Assembly: GCA_016936505.1 (NCBI GenBank)
Contig: JAFGXS010000040.1
Span: 16,694 to 80,693 of the forward strand
Source of the DNA: Bacteroidales bacterium
Lineage (GTDB): Bacteria; Bacteroidota; Bacteroidia; Bacteroidales; F082
Length of the DNA: 64,000 nt
Reading direction: 5' to 3'
Below, in pieces: positions 44,760-54,318 of this stretch (the first letter of the stretch is position 1; every line of letters starts with the position of its first letter). A program made the translations under genes and the position numbers. The notes beneath the pieces are model-generated. The model saw nothing but the letters and a program-made list of their open reading frames with translations, had not been told where the DNA came from and made no database searches.

Positions 44760-46025
44760 ATGTTTGCGTTGGTAGATTGCAACAACTTTTATGCCTCCTG
44801 TGAGCGGGTTTTCCGGCCCGATCTCAATGGAAAGCCTGTTGTTGTACTTTCCAACAACGATGGTTGTGTTATCTCCAGAAGCACTGAAGCAAAGGCTATA
44901 GGTATTCCCATGGGCATACCTGCTTACCAGGTTGAAGATTTATTCAAACAGCATCAGGTTCATATCTTTTCAGCTAACTTTCCCCTTTACGGAGATATGA
45001 GCAACAGGGTTATGGATATTTTAGGAAACTTTACTCCGAATATGGAAATATACAGTATTGACGAAGCCTTTCTACGTCTGGAAGGTCTTAATTCTGAAGA
45101 TTTAAAACGGCAAGTCACTGTAATATATAAAAAGGTTTATAAGTGGACAAATATTCCCACCAGCATTGGGGTGGCTCCCACAAAAGCCTTATCAAAAGTT
45201 GCCGCACATATTGCTAAAAAATTCCCTAAAAAAACAAACTACATTTACATCATTCAAACCGAAGAGCAAAGAATAAAAGCACTGAAATGGATTAAAATAG
45301 AAGAAGTTTGGGGCATTGGCCTACGTTTTGCCAAAAGATTAAAGGCAGAGGGAATTAATACGGGTTATGATTTTACTCAAATGAGCCGTCATTGGGTCAG
45401 AAAACACATGTCGGTAACCGGTCTTCGGCTACAGCAGGACCTACAGGGAATTCCAACACTGGACCTGGAAAGTGTACAGGCAAAAAAGAATATAGCTACA
45501 ACCCGTACGTTTGAAAAAAACTATACCAACTACGATGATGTAAAGGAACGGGTAACGACTTTTGCCGTGGCCTGTGCAGAGAAACTGCGTAAACAACATT
45601 CTACCTGTAGCTCAATTACTGTATTTATCAGTACAAACCGGGAGAGAAAAGACCTGCCACAATACAGACGCAGTTTTTATATCCAGCTTCCTTTTGCTAC
45701 CCATTCCAATATTGAAGTGGCACATTTTGCTGTCCTGGCTTTGGAAAAAATATTCAAACCCGGCTATTATTACAAAAGAGCAGGCGTAATTGTACACGAA
45801 CTGGCTCCCGACGACAGCTGTCAAAAGTCGTTGTTTGAAAACAGAGATGAAAAACAAATTCCACTGATGCAAGCCATTGACAAACTCAATGCCACTTATG
45901 GACAACAGAAAGTCAGGTTAGGATCACAGGATTTGGATCGCATTTGGAAAATGAAACAGGAAAGACTTTCACCAGGATATACTACCAAAATCTCAGATAT
46001 TATTACGGTTCACTGCCGTGAATAA
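44760..46025 (+). CDS. umuC: DNA polymerase V catalytic subunit (UmuC, Y-family)
   Basis: Error-prone translesion polymerase, 421 residues from the ATG at 44760 (MFALVDCNNFYASCERVF). The Y-family active site has FALVDCNNFYASCE and YSIDEAFL with acidic catalytic residues, followed by the thumb helix-hairpin-helix (IEEVWGIG) and the little finger and UmuC C-terminal region. A further in-frame ATG at 44739 lies inside umuD; the later one gives the standard UmuC start. It is co-transcribed with umuD. Confidence 0.93.
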   Translation: MFALVDCNNFYASCERVFRPDLNGKPVVVLSNNDGCVISRSTEAKAIGIPMGIPAYQVEDLFKQHQVHIFSANFPLYGDMSNRVMDILGNFTPNMEIYSIDEAFLRLEGLNSEDLKRQVTVIYKKVYKWTNIPTSIGVAPTKALSKVAAHIAKKFPKKTNYIYIIQTEEQRIKALKWIKIEEVWGIGLRFAKRLKAEGINTGYDFTQMSRHWVRKHMSVTGLRLQQDLQGIPTLDLESVQAKKNIATTRTFEKNYTNYDDVKERVTTFAVACAEKLRKQHSTCSSITVFISTNRERKDLPQYRRSFYIQLPFATHSNIEVAHFAVLALEKIFKPGYYYKRAGVIVHELAPDDSCQKSLFENRDEKQIPLMQAIDKLNATYGQQKVRLGSQDLDRIWKMKQERLSPGYTTKISDIITVHCRE

Positions 46026-46059
46026 CGTTCTTTAGGGCAAAAAGGTAAATCAGAATATA

Positions 46060-46641
46060 CTAAAGGAAGATCAATTTCCTTCCATGAATCAGCTCCTCAA
46101 CTTCTGGGGATGGTCCGAGGAAGTCTTTTCTGAAACGATCCATTTCGCCTTTGGTTTGTTCCGACAGCAGTTCCGACATTTCTTCCATCACATCCTCCCC
46201 AATAGCCATCGGAGGCATGTTCATAATCATGTGCTTACCGTCAAACTGTCCGATAAGCTGATATTCTTTCATTTCGCTTACTGGTTTGTCTTTAAAAAAA
46301 CATTTGGAAAGCCAGTCCTTTAAGCTAAAATCCGACAGATCAATAGCGATCATGCCCCCCATTCCTTTCTCCTCAACAAGTTTCTGCTGGTATTGCTGAA
46401 GGTTTCGCATAGATTCTTCCGACATTCCTTTTTGCATTTCCTGGTAACAGTCCATGCACATGGCATATTCAAACACGGTGGCACTAAAATCATAGCCTTC
46501 ATAGTTTTTCATTGCCTTTTCAATCACATAACGAGTACCGTCTTCCATCAGGTTCTTACGGCACACCACACAGGTTTCAAAAGGCTTTCCTTCACCGTCG
46601 GAATAAAACTGCTCAGGAATATCCACCAAAAAATCGCTCAT
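46060..46641 (-). CDS. Conserved hypothetical protein with two CxxC motifs
   Basis: A 193-residue soluble protein that I do not recognise. The N-terminal 80 residues hold two CxxC pairs, CVVC (about 24-27) and CMDC (about 62-65), a spacing that suggests a zinc-binding ribbon. The C-terminal part is Met- and acidic-rich (GKHMIMNMPPMAIGEDVMEEM). A TAGTTTTG promoter lies 21 bases upstream. It is convergent with umuC, and nothing nearby suggests its role. Confidence 0.75.
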   Translation of the reverse strand: MSDFLVDIPEQFYSDGEGKPFETCVVCRKNLMEDGTRYVIEKAMKNYEGYDFSATVFEYAMCMDCYQEMQKGMSEESMRNLQQYQQKLVEEKGMGGMIAIDLSDFSLKDWLSKCFFKDKPVSEMKEYQLIGQFDGKHMIMNMPPMAIGEDVMEEMSELLSEQTKGEMDRFRKDFLGPSPEVEELIHGRKLIFL

Positions 46642-46661
46642 GATCTTAAATTTAAGAACAG

Positions 46662-46669
46662 CAAAACTA
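46662..46669 (-). promoter_or_regulatory. -7 element TAGTTTTG for the CxxC protein
   Basis: Minus-strand TAGTTTTG, 20 bases before the ATG at 46641. Confidence 0.45.
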
Positions 46670-46750
46670 CAATAATCTGAAGTTTATTTCAAATTCAATA
46701 TAAATTTATGACCGGCCGTGTACAACACAGAGCAGAATAAAATAATTCGC

Positions 46751-46758
46751 TACATTTG
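46751..46758 (+). promoter_or_regulatory. -7 element TACATTTG for the membrane glycosyltransferase
   Basis: TACATTTG, 19 bases before the ATG at 46778. Confidence 0.5.
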
Positions 46759-46777
46759 ATCTGTAATATCCTTTTTC

Positions 46778-48220
46778 ATGACAAAAGATAAGAAAGAAAA
46801 CATCATTGTATTTTCATTACTGATCACTTTCTTCTTCATCGCATTGTATGTAATTTTTCACACACAAAACAGTTTTGGCGGTGGCGACCCATTTGCCCAT
46901 TACAAAATTGCCCGCTGGAGCTGGAAGCATCCTTTTTTATTGTTCGACTCTTGGGGGAAACCGGTGTACACTATCCTGGTTTCGCCTTTTGCTCAACTGG
47001 GAATGAATTACGCACGTCTATATAATGTATTGACAGGTATTATTACCGCCTGGTTTAGTTTTAAGCTGGCAAAGCAACTCAATCTTACAGGAAGCTGGTT
47101 GGTAGTATTGCTCGTACTTTTTACCCCCATATACTTCAGCTTAATGTTTGCAGCACTCACCGAAATTACTTTCAGCCTTTTTCTGGTATTATCCGTTTTA
47201 TTCTTCTTTAAAGAAAAATATATTGCTTCTGCCATTGCTCTGTCATTTCTCCCCCTTGTCAGAACCGAGGGAATTGTTCTGTTTCCACTATTCATCTTTG
47301 CATTCGGGCTCAAAAAGCAATGGAAAGCAATGCCTTTTTTTGCTTTTGGTTTTGTTGTGATTTCTCTGCTGGGGTGGCCATTTTATCATCACATCGGCTG
47401 GATAATCTCCACCATGCCCTATACAGGAGCCTCAGGAATTTATGGACATGGCGAACTCCTGCATTTTATCAACTATACTAAATCCACAACCGGAAAAGGA
47501 ATTACCATTCTGGCTGTGGCCGGATTTATTTTACTACTATGGAACTGGATTCGTACAGACAGGTTCAGGCCTACACAACGATTTTATATGCTGCTGTTGA
47601 TTCCTGGTATTTACCTTACCTTTCTGGTTGCCCATTCTGTTGCCTGGTGGAAAGGGCTGGGAAGTTCACTGGGACTAATCAGGGTAATGGGATCGGTAAC
47701 CCCACTGGCTGCTTTAACAGCAATTATTGCTTTCGATTATCTGGCTCAGTGGCTACAGAAATACAAGGCTGTACTCATCCTGGCTTCTATGTTGTTTTTC
47801 CCCTGGGTAGTGTATTCGGGTGCTACTTCGCGTTTGTATGGTTTTGAACCCAACGAAGAACAAAAAGTCATGGCGGAAGCCTGCCAATACATTAAAGACA
47901 ATAACTACAACAAAAACACTATTTTTTACTTTGACCCCTTTGTTGTGTTTCAACTCGGCGTTGATCCTTACGATGGTAAATTTGCCTGGTCGGGGCTAAC
48001 TTCGGAACGGCCTGTATCGGATCACATTCCTGACAATAGCATTGTTGTATGGGATGCACACTTTGGTGCCAACGAAGGACACACCAAACTTCAGGACCTT
48101 TTGGATGATCACGGACTCACTGTTTTGAAAGTATTCAAACCCAAACAGGCTTTTGATGCTCTGAAGCATCACCCTTATGAAGTTTATGTGTTCATAAAAA
48201 ATAAAAGCCACACAAATTAA
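46778..48220 (+). CDS. GT-C type membrane glycosyltransferase-like protein
   Basis: A 480-residue polytopic protein with about ten or eleven transmembrane helices and a C-terminal periplasmic part. The first periplasmic loop holds GGDPFAHYKIARWSW, with the conserved acidic residue that GT-C enzymes such as ArnT and mannosyltransferases use for catalysis, and RTEGIVLFPLFI appears later. It probably adds a sugar from a lipid-linked donor to an envelope acceptor. Sugar and acceptor are unknown. It ends at a bidirectional terminator shared with the convergent DUF4831 gene. Confidence 0.75.
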   Translation: MTKDKKENIIVFSLLITFFFIALYVIFHTQNSFGGGDPFAHYKIARWSWKHPFLLFDSWGKPVYTILVSPFAQLGMNYARLYNVLTGIITAWFSFKLAKQLNLTGSWLVVLLVLFTPIYFSLMFAALTEITFSLFLVLSVLFFFKEKYIASAIALSFLPLVRTEGIVLFPLFIFAFGLKKQWKAMPFFAFGFVVISLLGWPFYHHIGWIISTMPYTGASGIYGHGELLHFINYTKSTTGKGITILAVAGFILLLWNWIRTDRFRPTQRFYMLLLIPGIYLTFLVAHSVAWWKGLGSSLGLIRVMGSVTPLAALTAIIAFDYLAQWLQKYKAVLILASMLFFPWVVYSGATSRLYGFEPNEEQKVMAEACQYIKDNNYNKNTIFYFDPFVVFQLGVDPYDGKFAWSGLTSERPVSDHIPDNSIVVWDAHFGANEGHTKLQDLLDDHGLTVLKVFKPKQAFDALKHHPYEVYVFIKNKSHTN

Positions 48221-48236
48221 TGCATGGCTTTTATTT
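48199..48236. terminator. Bidirectional terminator between convergent genes
   Basis: Perfect 12-base inverted repeat AAATAAAAGCCA / TGGCTTTTATTT with a 14-base loop. The left arm lies in the end of the glycosyltransferase gene and its stop codon falls in the loop, so the hairpin can end transcription from both sides. Confidence 0.75.
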
Positions 48237-48250
48237 AGAAAATTATACTT

Positions 48251-49396
48251 TTATTCTTTTCTGATCTTTACAAGTGTTCCGGTTGCAAGATCAAACTGTA
48301 GACTTGAATTGTCCATGGTTACAGTACTGATGACTCCCATCTGGGGAACGTCGAAAATGTCGGAGTAAAAAACATTGCCGCCGGTTTTTACCCGAACAAA
48401 GGCCTTGGCAGGTATACGGTAAAACAATGAATTAATAACCGATAATGCAGGAGCGGCCACATCGTTCATTCTGTTGGCTACCTCAACATCAACAGATACG
48501 GTTTCTTTGTTTCCCTCTTTATTGGTAAACTGCATCAGGTTATCAGAAAGATGATTTTTCTCGGGATCAAAATCAAACGAACGGATAATCACCTGTTTGG
48601 TTTCCCTTCCTAAAAACAAAACCAGATACTGATGCTCTAGTTCTTGCAGTTCCTTATCCATATATTGAATACCTGAACCATAGTTCACTTCCTGATATCC
48701 TGTCAACAGATTGTATCTGCTTTTTCGTATCTTTTCAATTTCTTGTGCCGCATCATTAGCCTGATCATCAGTTGAAAGATTCACCCAAGAAGTACGGAAC
48801 AAAAACCTGTGCACTGTAACAGTGTCAATAGTAATTTTCCGAACCAACGTATCAATTTTTTGAGCACGACTGTAACTGGCAGCCATTTTAAAATTTTCTT
48901 CATTACCGGTATTGGAATACACAAACAACTGACTGGGGGCATTAATATCTTTCTCTTTTGTTTTTACAACATTCTGTGTTCCGAAAGAAACCAGTCCACT
49001 GTATTTATCCAACTGGAAATCAATAGGCCTTGCATTCTTAGAAGAACGCTCAACAGGAAATGAAACAAAATACACTTCCGAAGGGTCAGCCATTGCTACA
49101 GGTGTTACTTTTACCGCCAGAAGCCTATAATAACTTTGCTTGCTATGGATGTAGTTATCCGTTCCAAGGTATTTTTGTGTATAATCGGCAAAAGGGCCGG
49201 GTGTTCTTGTAATTTCCTCCAAAACCAGCTTTACTTTGAAAACAGTTTTAGGCAAAGAATAATAAACACCTGTTTTACCCATTGTTGGGTTTTTCCCGGT
49301 CATTTTACTCACCTGGTACTGATCCTGAGCATTCAAAGAAGTAAACAGGAAAGCTAAGATCAGCAGACCGGAAAAACGGAATATGTTTTTGTTCAT
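48251..49396 (-). CDS. DUF4831 family exported protein
   Basis: A 381-residue protein from the ATG at 49396, with a signal peptide ending about SLNAQ. It matches DUF4831, a Bacteroidota family of unknown function: YYSLPKTVFKVKLVLEEITRTPGPF with FADYTQKYLG near the N-terminus and DKELQELEHQYLVLFLG in the middle. It is expected in the periplasm or outer membrane. A TTG-start extension to 49423 runs into the promoter element and was rejected. Confidence 0.82.
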   Translation of the reverse strand: MNKNIFRFSGLLILAFLFTSLNAQDQYQVSKMTGKNPTMGKTGVYYSLPKTVFKVKLVLEEITRTPGPFADYTQKYLGTDNYIHSKQSYYRLLAVKVTPVAMADPSEVYFVSFPVERSSKNARPIDFQLDKYSGLVSFGTQNVVKTKEKDINAPSQLFVYSNTGNEENFKMAASYSRAQKIDTLVRKITIDTVTVHRFLFRTSWVNLSTDDQANDAAQEIEKIRKSRYNLLTGYQEVNYGSGIQYMDKELQELEHQYLVLFLGRETKQVIIRSFDFDPEKNHLSDNLMQFTNKEGNKETVSVDVEVANRMNDVAAPALSVINSLFYRIPAKAFVRVKTGGNVFYSDIFDVPQMGVISTVTMDNSSLQFDLATGTLVKIRKE

Positions 49397-49420
49397 GTTT
49401 TTTGTTTTGAATCTAAACCT

Positions 49421-49428
49421 CAAAACTA
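49421..49428 (-). promoter_or_regulatory. -7 element TAGTTTTG for the DUF4831 gene
   Basis: Minus-strand TAGTTTTG, 24 bases before the ATG at 49396. Confidence 0.45.
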
Positions 49429-49440
49429 CAAAAACTTAGT

Positions 49441-51630
49441 TTATTTCATAAACAACAACTCACGATATTTAGGTAATGGCCATAATTCATCATCCACCAT
49501 CAGCTCCAGCTTATCCACATGCTTTCTGATCACTTCAAAGAAAGGCATCACTTCTTCGCGGTAGGCACGGGCCTTATCAGGAGTAGATTCCATATTATTA
49601 GCCTTTTTACGTGCTTCTATCATTGCATCCACATTCACTTTAATCTGCTGGATGTGAACCGATATTTCTTTTACTGATGCTATTTGATTAACTGAGGTTT
49701 CTTTGAACGTTGCTTCATCAAGAACCTCTTTCAACCCTCTTACATTGTCTACCAAACGGTTTTGATAATGAATGGCTGTAGGAAGAATATGGTTCACAGC
49801 CAAATCGCCCAGCACACGGCCTTCGATCTGAACTTTTTTAATATAGTTTTCCAACATAATCTCATAGCGTGCTTCCACCTCAGTTTTGTTCATAATATTA
49901 TGTTTTTCAAACAAATCAGATGAACTTTCTGATACAAAAGCAGGCAAAGCATCAGGGGTAGATCTGTTATTTGACAAACCCCTTCTCGCAGCTTCTTTCA
50001 CCCATTCTTCACTGTAGGAGTTTCCTTCAAAACGGATGGGCTTTGAATCAATAATATATGATTTTACTACATTGAAAATAGCATCTTCCTTAGTCATCCC
50101 TTTTTCAATATTGGTGTCAACTTCAACTTTAAACAGCGACATCTGTTCGGCAATAATTGTGTTCAACACGAACATTGGAAAAGCTGTATTAGCTGTAGAT
50201 CCCACGGCACGAAACTCAAATTTGTTTCCTGTAAAAGCAAAAGGGGAAGTACGGTTACGATCGGTATTGTCGAGCAAAATTTCAGGAACTTTTGGAATGT
50301 GCTTAATCACATTCTGTCCATTGCTACCGTTCATGGCTTTGCGAACCGGCATTTTCTCAATTTCGTCTAATGTAGCTGAAACTTCCTTTCCTAAGAAAGC
50401 AGAAATAATAGCAGGAGGAGCTTCGTTGGCACCTAAACGAAGGTCGTTTCCTTCTGAAGCAATACTAGCCCGAAGCAACTCTTCATGAGAGTGAATTCCC
50501 TTCAGAATAATTGCCAGCATCGTTACAAAACGGAAATTGTCTTCAGCAGTTTTACCTGGAGACAAAAGGTTAACACCAGTATCGGTTGCCATGGACCAGT
50601 TGTTATGTTTTCCTGAACCGTTGATTCCGGCATAGGGTTTTTCATGAAGTAATACTTTAAAGTGATGTCTGCGGGCAACCTTTTCCATCATGTGCATGAG
50701 CAGCTGGTTATGGTCAACAGCTACGTTTACTTCTTCAAACACAGGAGCACATTCAAACTGGCTAGGAGCCACTTCATTATGACGTGTTTTTAAAGGAATA
50801 CCCAGTTTGTGACTTTCAATCTCCAGATCGTGCATAAAATATTTGGCCCTGTTGTTAATGGTTCCAAAATAATGATCTTCCAGTTGCTGATCTTTGGCCG
50901 AAGCATGGCCAAACACAGTTTTACCTGTCAAAACCATATCGGGACGAGCTACAAAAAGAGCCTCATCCACCAGAAAGTACTCCTGTTCCCAACCTAAAGT
51001 CGGATATACTTTTGATACTTTTTTACTGAAATACTGGCACACTGGAACAGCAGCAGTGTCCAACGCCGCAATTGACTTCAATAACGGTGTTTTATAATCG
51101 AGCGATTCGCCGGTATAGGAAACAAAAATTGTAGGGATACATAAGGTTTTATCCAGAATAAACGCCGGTGATGTTGGATCCCATGCTGTATAGCCACGGG
51201 CTTCGAAAGTAGAACGAATACCGCCACTTGGAAAACTAGAAGCATCGGGTTCTTGCTGAACGAGCTGACCGCCCTGAAAATTTTCAATAGCTGTGCCATC
51301 TCCGACTGGATTAATGAACGCATCGTGCTTTTCAGCTGTAGCTCCTGTAAGCGGATGAAACCAGTGCGTATAGTGTGTAGCACCCTTATTCATTGCCCAG
51401 GCTTTCATAGCCGAAGCTACCTGATCAGAAACTCTCCGATCAATACGTTCTCCCTTGTCAATGGCCCTCATTACAGCTTCAAAGGCTTCTTCGGTCAAAT
51501 ATTCTTTCATAACAGACTGATTGAAAGTCATTGAACCGAAATAATCTGAAACCTTTGGGGAAGGAAAGTGGACTTCTTTTTCCTGGCGGTCCATCATTTT
51601 TTCCAGAGCAATAAATCTAATACTGGTCAT
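49441..51630 (-). CDS. glnN: Glutamine synthetase, type III
   Basis: ATP-dependent glutamine synthesis from glutamate and ammonia. The 729-residue length is typical of GSIII (GlnN). The N-terminal extension (ATHYTHWFHPLTG, EKHDAFI) and catalytic motifs LHEKPYAGINGSGKHNNWSM and RNRTSPFAFTGNKFEFRAVGS are clear. Its ATG overlaps the stop of the sodium:solute symporter gene as ATGA, so it is the last gene of an operon with gmhB. DUF4831 follows on the same strand, with its own promoter at 49421. Confidence 0.95.
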   Translation of the reverse strand: MTSIRFIALEKMMDRQEKEVHFPSPKVSDYFGSMTFNQSVMKEYLTEEAFEAVMRAIDKGERIDRRVSDQVASAMKAWAMNKGATHYTHWFHPLTGATAEKHDAFINPVGDGTAIENFQGGQLVQQEPDASSFPSGGIRSTFEARGYTAWDPTSPAFILDKTLCIPTIFVSYTGESLDYKTPLLKSIAALDTAAVPVCQYFSKKVSKVYPTLGWEQEYFLVDEALFVARPDMVLTGKTVFGHASAKDQQLEDHYFGTINNRAKYFMHDLEIESHKLGIPLKTRHNEVAPSQFECAPVFEEVNVAVDHNQLLMHMMEKVARRHHFKVLLHEKPYAGINGSGKHNNWSMATDTGVNLLSPGKTAEDNFRFVTMLAIILKGIHSHEELLRASIASEGNDLRLGANEAPPAIISAFLGKEVSATLDEIEKMPVRKAMNGSNGQNVIKHIPKVPEILLDNTDRNRTSPFAFTGNKFEFRAVGSTANTAFPMFVLNTIIAEQMSLFKVEVDTNIEKGMTKEDAIFNVVKSYIIDSKPIRFEGNSYSEEWVKEAARRGLSNNRSTPDALPAFVSESSSDLFEKHNIMNKTEVEARYEIMLENYIKKVQIEGRVLGDLAVNHILPTAIHYQNRLVDNVRGLKEVLDEATFKETSVNQIASVKEISVHIQQIKVNVDAMIEARKKANNMESTPDKARAYREEVMPFFEVIRKHVDKLELMVDDELWPLPKYRELLFMK

Positions 51631-53105
51631 AGCGTTTTTGTTTTGGGGTTTTGTTTTTCTTTTAGTAGCAGCAAACCTATAAATGTAATCAGTCCATTCA
51701 AAAGTAAAATTTCAAAACCGGTTTTATAGCCGGAAAATATAAGTTCAAGGCCCCGGGTCAAAAAATAAGCCAACACCGGAGAAGCAACAGCAACAACCGG
51801 AACCCATTTGTCAATGATCTTAAATTTTGTAAAGAGTCCAAAAGCAAACAAGCCAAGCAACGGTCCGTAAGTGTATCCTGCAAAGGTAAACAACTGGGCT
51901 ATAATCGCCTGATTGTTGATTAACTTGAACATCAGGATGACAAATATAATGATCGCTGTCATTAAGAAGTGAAGCTTTTGCCTATTTTTTTTCAACTTTT
52001 TTTCACCATCTTCAATATTTGCAAATTTTTTGTCCAATTCCATTATATCAATCGATAGCGAAGTCGTTAAAGCAGTCAGAGCACTATCGGCACTTGAGTA
52101 TGCCGCGGCAATCAAACCGATAAAAAATATTACTCCGCCAATCACACCCAAATGGTTCAAAGCCAAGGTAGGAAACAAATAATCCGTTGTCCCTGTTATG
52201 GTAACGTTTAAGTGGCTGGCGTAAATGTACAGTACAGCGCCAAGAAAGAGAAAAATCAAATTTACAGGAACCAGTATCAGGCTTAATGTAGTCATGTTTT
52301 TCTGTGCATCTTTCAGGTTCCGGCAACTCAAATTCTTCTGCATCATATCCTGATCCAAACCCGTCATTGCAATAGTAATAAACATCCCGCCAAGGAAAAG
52401 TTTAATAAAATTCTCAGTGCTTTTTACATTGGTGACCAAGATTTTGGAATAGTCTGATTTCCAAACTGTATGCCACATTTCGCTAATAGACGAATGCATG
52501 GAATGAACGATCAAAACAACAGCTATCAAAACCGAAAGCAACATAAATGTGGTTTGCAACATATCGGTCCACACAATGGTCTTTATTCCGCCTTTTAAAG
52601 TATATAACTGGATCAGAACCAGAAACAACACAACAGTAAACCAAAACGGAATTCCGAAGTGATCAAAAACAAAAAGCTGCAGAACTTCAACCACTAAAAA
52701 CATGCGAAACGCCGCACCAATAATTCTTGAAATCAGAAAAAATACGGAACCTGTTTTGTACGCTGTGTTTCCAAAGCGTTTACCTAGATAAGTATAAATA
52801 GAAGTCAGGTTCAGACGGTAATACACAGGCAACAAAACCGCACTGATGACCGCATAACCGGCAATATAGCCCAGCACCATCACGAAATAGGTAAAATGTG
52901 TGGAACCTACCCATCCGGGTACTGAAATAAAGGTCACACCGGAAAGCGAAGCACCAATCATTCCATAGGCTACAACAAACCATGGTGATTTTCTGTTCCC
53001 AATGAAAAAGCTCTCATTATCCGCTTTTCGGGAGGTGAGCCAGGATACAAAAAAAACTATGGAAGTATATGAAAGAAATACAATAAGAATAAATAAAGGA
53101 GTCAT
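51627..53105 (-). CDS. Sodium:solute symporter family protein
   Basis: A 492-residue SSS-family transporter with about 13 transmembrane helices: ESFFIGNRKSPWFVVAYGMIGASLSGVTFISVPGW in helices 1-2, RMFLVVEVLQLF, and the central GGIKTIVWTDMLQT motif. The substrate is unpredictable. The gene shares 4-base overlaps with both gmhB (upstream) and glnN (downstream). Confidence 0.9.
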   Translation of the reverse strand: MTPLFILIVFLSYTSIVFFVSWLTSRKADNESFFIGNRKSPWFVVAYGMIGASLSGVTFISVPGWVGSTHFTYFVMVLGYIAGYAVISAVLLPVYYRLNLTSIYTYLGKRFGNTAYKTGSVFFLISRIIGAAFRMFLVVEVLQLFVFDHFGIPFWFTVVLFLVLIQLYTLKGGIKTIVWTDMLQTTFMLLSVLIAVVLIVHSMHSSISEMWHTVWKSDYSKILVTNVKSTENFIKLFLGGMFITIAMTGLDQDMMQKNLSCRNLKDAQKNMTTLSLILVPVNLIFLFLGAVLYIYASHLNVTITGTTDYLFPTLALNHLGVIGGVIFFIGLIAAAYSSADSALTALTTSLSIDIMELDKKFANIEDGEKKLKKNRQKLHFLMTAIIIFVILMFKLINNQAIIAQLFTFAGYTYGPLLGLFAFGLFTKFKIIDKWVPVVAVASPVLAYFLTRGLELIFSGYKTGFEILLLNGLITFIGLLLLKEKQNPKTKTL

Positions 53106-53656
53106 AATGAATGACTTTTTTCGATTAAATCAGCAAGTTCTTTCAAGCTAAATACCCGAAGGTCAGCATCCGGATTTTCGCCAATCCCGGCAAAAACCGT
53201 AAACATTCCGGCATTTTTTCCAAAGCCGATATCGGTAAACGTATCGCCAACCATAATACTCTTAGAAAACTCTATTTCGGGAAAATTGTCTTTGGCCTGC
53301 TCTGCCATTTTAATTCCCGGCTTCCGGCAATTATCTGGCTTGTCTTTCAAGTCGGGACAAAAATAAAAGGCATCTATACGGCCGCCTCTTTGCTTTATGT
53401 CTTCCAGCATGGACTGATGAATTTCATTCACCTGTTCTTCAGTCATCAGTCCCTTGCCTACCCCTTGCTGATTGGTTACAATAATAATTTTTCCAAAAAA
53501 CTTTGAAAATGAAGCAATAGCTTCAGGCACGCCATTCAGAAAATGAAATTCTTTATAATCGGCAACATATCCACCTACAATTCGCTCGTTAATCACCCCG
53601 TCGCGATCGAGGAACAAAGTCCAGTTTTTGTCGATACGTCTGATAAAATCTGCCAT
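53102..53656 (-). CDS. gmhB: HAD-IIIA sugar phosphatase, GmhB type
   Basis: A 184-residue HAD phosphatase of the D-glycero-D-manno-heptose 1,7-bisphosphate 7-phosphatase family. The nucleophile and acid are Asp17 and Asp19 in FLDRDGVINE, with VTNQQGVGKG and the late acidic motif GDTFTDIGFG. The zinc loop is shortened: FCPDLKDKPDNCRKPG has Cys100 and Cys110, but Asp102 replaces the usual His and one Cys is absent. It directly follows gmhA (TAG-ATG) and overlaps the symporter gene by 4 bases. Confidence 0.88.
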   Translation of the reverse strand: MADFIRRIDKNWTLFLDRDGVINERIVGGYVADYKEFHFLNGVPEAIASFSKFFGKIIIVTNQQGVGKGLMTEEQVNEIHQSMLEDIKQRGGRIDAFYFCPDLKDKPDNCRKPGIKMAEQAKDNFPEIEFSKSIMVGDTFTDIGFGKNAGMFTVFAGIGENPDADLRVFSLKELADLIEKSHSL

Positions 53657-54235
53657 CTACTCCTTATGAAACATGGTTTCTTCAATAATTTCACACAAAA
53701 TATGCCCGATAAGAATATGCACTTCCTGTATACGGGCAGTAACATCAGAAGGAACCCTGAAACACAAATCCGCTTCTTTTGCCAAAGCACCTCCTTTGGC
53801 CCCGGTAAGGCCAATTACTGTCATTCCCTGAATCTTTGCTTGCTTCACAGCTTCCATCACATTTTTAGAGTTTCCCGAAGTACTCAAAGCCACCAGAATA
53901 TCACCTTTACGGCCGGCGGCTTCAACCATGCGACTGAAAACTTTGGTGTAATCATAGTCGTTGGCTACAGCTGTGACATAGGAAGAATTTACGTGTAAAG
54001 CTTCTGCATAAAGCGGTTTTCTATCAAACTGAAACCTTGCAGATAATTCGGCGGCTATATGCTGGGCATCGGCAGCACTGCCCCCATTTCCACAGAACAG
54101 AATTTTACCATCCTGATTATAACATTCAATGCAGTATTCTCCTGCAGTCTGGATTAACTCTACTTGCTTTTTATCGTCTAAAAACGCCTGCTTCACGGCC
54201 AACGATTCACGAATAATCTTTTCAACAGAAACCAT
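53657..54235 (-). CDS. gmhA: Sedoheptulose 7-phosphate isomerase
   Basis: Isomerises sedoheptulose 7-phosphate to D-glycero-D-manno-heptose 7-phosphate, the first step of heptose synthesis for surface glycans. The 192-residue SIS-domain protein has GNGGSAADAQHIAAELSARF and STSGNSKNVMEAVKQAK; HILCEIIEETMF at the C-terminus is typical. It lies directly before gmhB, with the stop codon adjacent to the next ATG. Confidence 0.94.
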   Translation of the reverse strand: MVSVEKIIRESLAVKQAFLDDKKQVELIQTAGEYCIECYNQDGKILFCGNGGSAADAQHIAAELSARFQFDRKPLYAEALHVNSSYVTAVANDYDYTKVFSRMVEAAGRKGDILVALSTSGNSKNVMEAVKQAKIQGMTVIGLTGAKGGALAKEADLCFRVPSDVTARIQEVHILIGHILCEIIEETMFHKE

Positions 54236-54318
54236 AAATTCAAAGATTTTTGCTTTGCAATAATACCGAATAAAGTTTAATGCGCTTCAAAAAGCACATA
54301 AAGTAACCGTATATAAAT

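Noticed and set aside
49511..49519. Perfect TTATCCACA DnaA-box sequence
   Set aside because: A single copy inside the glnN coding region with no cluster nearby; best explained by chance.
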